Shown here: in pieces, positions 36,499-40,161 of the stretch | Position numbering within the stretch: the first letter of the stretch is position 1 | Layout: every line of letters begins with the position of its first letter | From: Bacteroides sp. | Lineage (GTDB): Bacteria; Bacteroidota; Bacteroidia; Bacteroidales; Bacteroidaceae | NCBI GenBank assembly: GCA_019414665.1 | Contig: DXLO01000025.1 | Span: forward strand, 1-40,161 | DNA length: 40,161 bases | Reading direction: 5' to 3' | Translations under genes and position numbers: made by a program | Notes under the pieces: generated by a model | Told to the model about the DNA's origin: nothing | The model's database searches: none | What the model saw: the letters and a program-made list of their open reading frames with translations, nothing else

Positions 36499-37047
36499 TC
36501 AATAGATACTTTTAAGGCTGACACGGCGGAATACACCCAACAAATGAGATACGTCCTTTTTATTCTCTTGTAAAGCAGTCTCAAAAGACTCCGTATCCGA
36601 GTCGATAGCGGCCAACGCCACTTTCAGCACCCCTGTAAACTCCTGCTCCGCCTTATCCTGCGGCAGCAGGTCTTTCCTTACCTGACGGTTCAGTTCTTTT
36701 TCAATGGTACGTACTGCATTGTAGATTTCCGGCTTACGAATCACCGTACGACGCGTCGGATCTCCGGGTACCACCTCTTCCTTCACCACATAAGTATCTT
36801 TAAATGAATCATACAGGAAGGCTACCTTCTTACCTAATTTATGATTAGAAACCAATGCAGCCAGCTCTTCGGAAGAAGGGGTTTCAACAGTAGAGTAAAA
36901 CTCCCATGTTTCCACCTTAGCCGAAGATGCATCCGTTTTCACATTCTCTTTTTTATCACGTACCGGATAAAACGGCATAGCCCACATCTGTTGGGCAAAC
37001 AAACTGATACTCAAAAAAGCAACGGTTAAAATGAACTTCTTTTTCAT
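36499..37047 (-). CDS. Small exported protein of unknown function
   Basis: 182 residues from the ATG at 37047 (MKKKFILTVAFLS). A longer frame to 37188 adds a hydrophobic stretch of translated leader and crosses the fucO terminator, so it is not used. A signal peptide (1-24, QMWA) is followed by a soluble charged protein with no motif I recognise: a Lys/Glu-rich middle and VIRKPEIYNAVRTIEKEL, ending VFRRVSLKSIY. No cysteine in the mature part. First gene of the operon leading into the second SusC/SusD pair; a possible periplasmic or surface accessory protein. Confidence 0.75.
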   Translation of the reverse strand: MKKKFILTVAFLSISLFAQQMWAMPFYPVRDKKENVKTDASSAKVETWEFYSTVETPSSEELAALVSNHKLGKKVAFLYDSFKDTYVVKEEVVPGDPTRRTVIRKPEIYNAVRTIEKELNRQVRKDLLPQDKAEQEFTGVLKVALAAIDSDTESFETALQENKKDVSHLLGVFRRVSLKSIY

Positions 37048-37073
37048 AACTTTAAGTTTATTGTTTTCTGCCG

Positions 37074-37081
37074 CAAAGAAA
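37074..37081 (-). promoter_or_regulatory. Putative -7 box of the small exported protein / susC-like operon
   Basis: On the minus strand TTTCTTTG, one mismatch from TAnnTTTG, lies 26 bp before the ATG at 37047. No clear -33 element. Confidence 0.35.
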
Positions 37082-37152
37082 CGAACTGCACATTTCAATC
37101 CAAATACAAAAAGATGAAACTCACATAACAATTCAAAAAACAGAAAGGAGAT

Positions 37153-37190
37153 AAAAAAAGTGTGTGGATATGCCCTGCACATCCACACAC
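37153..37190 (-). terminator. Terminator of fucO
   Basis: Perfect stem GTGTGTGGAT (37160-37169) / ATCCACACAC (37181-37190), 11-nt loop, and on the minus strand a run of seven T (A-run 37153-37159). It lies 31 bp past the fucO stop. Confidence 0.85.
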
Positions 37191-37221
37191 CACCTATGCT
37201 TTTATTACAAAAGAATTACGC

Positions 37222-38376
37222 TTAGAAAGCCTTCTTGTAAAGTTCCAGAATAATTTCTTCCGTCACTTCACGAGGATTGCCCGGCGTACACACATCGGCA
37301 ATAGCCGAAGCGGCCAGACGGGGCAAGTCTTCTTCCTTAATACCCAGTTCAGACAAATGCTGAGGGATACCCACCTTGACAGACAATGCCTTCACCGCCT
37401 CAACAGCAGCCTTCGCAGCCTCTTCCCGGCTCATGCCATCCTTGTACACATTCATTGCCTTGGCGATATCTACATATTTGGACAAAGCAGCCGGAGCATT
37501 GAACTCCATGATGACAGGCAGCAACAGTGCATTAGCCACACCGTGAGGAATATCGAAGATAGCTCCCAACGGATGAGCCATACCGTGAACCACGCCCAAG
37601 CCTACATTAGAGAACGCCATACCTGCAATGTACTGTGCCACGGCCATACCGTTACGGGCTTCCGCATTGGTAGGCTCGAAGACAGCGGTTTCCAGATAAC
37701 GGGCAATCATTTCGATCGCCTTGATCTCGAACATATCGCTCATTTCCCAAGCGCCTTTGGTTATCAACCCTTCGATGGCGTGGGTCAGTGCGTCCAAACC
37801 GGTAGAAGCAGTCAGCCCTTTAGGCAGAGTGTACATCAGTTCCGCATCCACAATAGCGATGGCGGGAATATCGTTCGGGTCTACACAAACCATCTTCTTA
37901 TGGTTTTCCTCATCCGTGATGACATAGTTGATAGTCACCTCGGCGGCAGTACCGGCGGTAGTGGGCAGTGCAATGATAGGCACTGACTTTTTCCTTGTAG
38001 GAGCCACACCTTCCAGTGACACCACATCACTGAAGTCTGGATTATTAGTGATGATACCAATCGCTTTCGAAGTATCGATAGACGAACCGCCGCCGATAGC
38101 CAGAATAAAGTCCGCTCCTGATTTTGCAAAAGCTTCAACTCCCGCCTTTACATTGCTTACGGTAGGATTCGGTTTGATTTCACTGAATATTTCATAAGGA
38201 ATACCTGCATTCTCCAAGACTTTCAACACTTTATCAGCCACACCGAACTTAATCAAGTCCTTGTCTGTAGCAACAAACGCCTTATGCAAGCCCAAACGTT
38301 TAATCTCTTGTGGAAGCACTTCACGCGCACCCGGACCGAAGTAAGATACTTCGTTCAATACAAATCTGTTAATCAT
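37222..38376 (-). CDS. fucO: Lactaldehyde reductase FucO (iron-containing alcohol dehydrogenase)
   Basis: 384 residues from the ATG at 38376, nearly the same length as E. coli FucO and alike along the whole chain as I recall that protein. The longer frame to 38478 adds unrelated residues across the promoter. NAD binds at GGGSSIDTSK (95-104). Fe ligands are D195, H199 (DALTHAIEG), H264 (VVHGMAHPLG) and H278 (DIPHG). FucO reduces L-lactaldehyde from fucose or rhamnose breakdown to 1,2-propanediol. No other fucose genes adjoin it, but the window has a GH95 fucosidase. Monocistronic, with its own terminator. Confidence 0.93.
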   Translation of the reverse strand: MINRFVLNEVSYFGPGAREVLPQEIKRLGLHKAFVATDKDLIKFGVADKVLKVLENAGIPYEIFSEIKPNPTVSNVKAGVEAFAKSGADFILAIGGGSSIDTSKAIGIITNNPDFSDVVSLEGVAPTRKKSVPIIALPTTAGTAAEVTINYVITDEENHKKMVCVDPNDIPAIAIVDAELMYTLPKGLTASTGLDALTHAIEGLITKGAWEMSDMFEIKAIEMIARYLETAVFEPTNAEARNGMAVAQYIAGMAFSNVGLGVVHGMAHPLGAIFDIPHGVANALLLPVIMEFNAPAALSKYVDIAKAMNVYKDGMSREEAAKAAVEAVKALSVKVGIPQHLSELGIKEEDLPRLAASAIADVCTPGNPREVTEEIILELYKKAF

Positions 38377-38403
38377 AGTTTTTTTAATTATGTAGTTTGG
38401 TTG

Positions 38404-38411
38404 CAAACTTA
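38404..38411 (-). promoter_or_regulatory. -7 box of the fucO promoter
   Basis: On the minus strand TAAGTTTG matches TAnnTTTG 27 bp before the fucO ATG. No convincing -33 element. Confidence 0.45.
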
Positions 38412-38529
38412 GTACAAATTCTTGAGAAAACGGCTCTTTAAAAAGATTCTTATAGTATGTTTTTTGGCATTCATGCACCCCGCCTTCAGTCCATTCAGCA
38501 CGGTTAACACACTGTCACACAACAAATAA

Positions 38530-38563
38530 GACTGACAGAAGCCCCTTCAGCCTCCTGTCAGTC
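38530..38563 (-). terminator. Hairpin downstream of the VirE-like gene
   Basis: Perfect 9-bp stem GACTGACAG (38530-38538) / CTGTCAGTC (38555-38563) with a 16-nt loop, 26 bp after the stop of the broken helicase gene. The following minus-strand sequence is T-rich but interrupted. Confidence 0.55.
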
Positions 38564-38589
38564 CTTTCAGCCGGCCTGATGGACGGGAA

Positions 38590-39845
38590 TTATGCCGCCA
38601 GCACCACCTTGTACAGATTTCCTTTCTCCGTATGCATCCGTTCCGCCCCCATGGCGCTCATCATCTTGCCGAAACGCACCACCGTCATGCCGCGCATAGC
38701 CGCAGGATAACGGCTCTGCAAAATGGTGAAAATGACCGAGGCCGAATAGAGTTTGAACTCCTCTCCCGCCTCAGGCAGGCGAAAACAACGGTAGAACACC
38801 TCCTGCTCTACGGGCATGGCATAGAACTCGCGGTTGCGCAATTGCAGTTCCGCTTCCTCTTCGGCCGAAAACCAATAACGCTCGCCGCCCTCCAGCTCCG
38901 CCTTCAATTGGGCAAACAATTGCTTGTGCTCCAGTGGCGTGCAGTCTATTTTCTCTTTCACCTCGGCACAAAGATAACGGCGACTGCCCGTGGGGTCGGT
39001 CAGCAAATCCTTATGATTACTGGTTCCTATAAACGAAGCCATGCGGGGCAGGTGACTGTAGGATGAACGGTGCGACTTACGGAAATCCAACTTCTTCATC
39101 TGCATCAGTGTCTTGAGCAACGGCAGTTTTTGAGGAGAAAGACGGTCGTACTCATCCAGATTAATCAGCCCGAACTGCGCCAGTTTCTGTTCGCAGCCCG
39201 ACTGCCCCGTCAACTCAAAACTGCCGTGTAATAATCTCTCAACCCGTCGGGCATCAACAACTGACAAAAAGTAGATTTACACTTGCCCTGCATACGGCTC
39301 ACCAACATAGGGGCCACTGCATTGGCGCAACGGTCCATGCGTCCTGCCCACTGGGCGGCCATTCCCAGCATCCAGCGGTGGAAGCCGTTTATCCAGAAGG
39401 CTTTTTTCGAGATGCGCTGCGCCAGCGGAGTGACGCGGTCCACCCCGTCCCATTGGGGCAGTGTATCCATATAAGTAAGGAAAGGGTGATAGTCTTCCAA
39501 GCGTTCCGAATGGAGCAGGCGGCTCACATCCTTATCCCAGCAATTGATGCGATGACGGTGCGCTTCCAGGCACAAGGTGTTCAAGGTACGCTGAGTCACT
39601 ATCTTATAAGGTGTGTCCGTCCCTTGCCCCTTCGCGCAATATTCGGGTTGTTCCGTCAACACGTTGAAACGGAACTCATAGTGTTTCCACAAGTAGTTCT
39701 CCAGACGGTCTTGCACCTCCCGGTTATCCGCAGCCTGTTCTTTTTCCCTTTTATCCGAAGAAGGGTCCGCCTGTTTCGCCGTTGCAGTTTCACCGTTCCA
39801 TAACTTGCACCATTCCATCACCTTCCGAATCATTTCTTTCATCAT
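38590..39845 (-). pseudogene. VirE/VapE-like helicase protein with DUF3874-like C-terminus, frameshifted
   Basis: Two overlapping frames, 39845-39210 and about 39230-38590, make one protein if a single base is restored near 39224-39225 (minus strand ACGGC to ACGGGC). The joined length would be 418 residues, reading DYYT-GSFELTGQSG across the gap. The first frame ends at a TGA six codons later. Parts seen: QGKCKSTFC, a degenerate Walker A with Cys before Lys; GLINLDEYDRL as Walker B; ASFIGTSN then DPTGSRRYL as sensor and arginine finger. These mark the virulence-associated E (VapE) / VirE helicase-like family of mobile elements. The gene is visibly GC-richer than its neighbours. The break could be real or a base-call error. 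Confidence 0.8.
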
Positions 39846-39876
39846 GATTTTATTGTTTTTTTAGTTGTTGTTTCCA

Positions 39877-39907
39877 CAAAGATAGCACATTGAAAAGCCT
39901 TTGTCAA
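39877..39907 (-). promoter_or_regulatory. Promoter of the VirE-like gene
   Basis: On the minus strand TTG (plus 39905-39907), 20 bp, TATCTTTG (39877-39884) matches the Bacteroidetes consensus. The ATG at 39845 lies 31 bp downstream. Confidence 0.6.
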
Positions 39908-40161
39908 GGGATTTCCGGCGTTTCGGGATGAAAAGTGACTAAGCGTAAACATCCTTATGTAAAAGGGTTTTCATCAGGACAAGTTCGTGTTCTCTTCTTG
40001 ACAAGTACAGTGTTTCACTTAAGTGATGAAGTTTCATCACCCAAGTGGTACAAGCTCATCACTAGGGTGATAAGGTTTCATCACTTAAGTGAAACGATAA
40101 ATTTATCAGGAAGCAAGTAAGCATTCGGCCTCGTGCGTGTTTCTCTCCAAGTTATAATAAA
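39908..40161. other. Gene-free right end holding the repeat array
   Basis: No credible gene. Besides the 22-bp repeats there is a 12-bp perfect palindrome GATAAATTTATC at 40096-40107 directly after the array. The last 50 bp show nothing recognisable. Confidence 0.6.
40012..40099. repeat. Four 22-bp iteron-like repeats
   Basis: CAC-N4-GTG cores start at 40016, 40038, 40060 and 40082, exactly 22 bp apart: CACTTAAGTG, CACCCAAGTG, CACTAGGGTG, CACTTAAGTG. Units 2-4 are preceded by TCAT and the first by GTTT. The outermost 19 bp (40012-40030 and 40077-40095) form a perfect inverted repeat, and ATCACCC/GGGTGAT pairs inside. The array lies about 105 bp upstream of the VirE-like promoter. It could be an iteron set, an operator or a large cruciform. 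Confidence 0.85.

Noticed and set aside
37048..37188. N-terminal extension of the small exported protein
   Set aside because: It would translate through the fucO terminator and promoter region; the ATG at 37047 gives a standard signal peptide.
37162..37986. Open frame of 274 codons antisense to fucO
   Set aside because: Rich in His, Arg and Gln without motifs and begins inside the fucO terminator.
40012..40099. Possible CRISPR array
   Set aside because: Units are contiguous, diverged and palindromic, with no spacers and no cas genes.

Overview
The window reads as chromosomal DNA of a gut Bacteroidales bacterium, probably Bacteroides or Phocaeicola (inference; the species cannot be fixed from sequence alone). 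The evidence is two SusC/SusD outer-membrane pairs, a one-protein hybrid two-component regulator, a Ser-type sulfatase, many lipoprotein signal peptides, A-rich leaders in place of Shine-Dalgarno sites, and repeated TAnnTTTG promoter boxes, which are typical of this phylum. Gene density is high and I see no rRNA, tRNA, CRISPR array or intact insertion sequence.

Layout. 1-279 is the 5' part of an AraC-type regulator on the minus strand, followed by about 590 bp without a gene. 873-5305 (+) is a tight run of an EFR1-type flavodoxin/ferredoxin protein, mnmA and an M1 aminopeptidase lipoprotein. 5316-8577 (-) holds a LOG-family hydrolase, a one-domain SIS sugar-phosphate isomerase, a PfkB sugar kinase and a GH18 lipoprotein. 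8683-9903 (+) is an M16 peptidase. 10002-23293 is a polysaccharide utilisation locus: GH95 alpha-L-fucosidase and hybrid two-component regulator on the plus strand, converging on a minus-strand susC-susD-sulfatase operon. A 15-bp direct repeat with 21-bp spacing lies just upstream of the susC promoter and is the best candidate for the regulator's binding site.

23508-29280 (-) looks like one continuous transcription unit, dapB - lepB - lepB-like - wbqC-like - SDR - uxuA, closed by a strong terminator. The second signal peptidase lacks both catalytic residues. 29364-30629 (+) is a DUF2851 protein read divergently from dapB. 30788-37047 (-) is a second SusC/SusD operon, with a small exported protein of unknown function first and a secreted calcineurin-type phosphatase last. 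37222-38376 (-) is fucO (lactaldehyde reductase), which fits fucose release by the GH95 enzyme.

38590-39845 (-) is a GC-richer VirE/VapE-like helicase gene broken by a one-base frameshift. About 170 bp upstream of its start, at 40012-40099, are four repeats at an exact 22-bp period with CAC-N4-GTG cores, resembling an iteron or operator array. This module looks like mobile-element cargo or its remnant. It, the signal peptidase pseudoenzyme and the cysteine-rich MnmA next to a ferredoxin are the points most worth following up.
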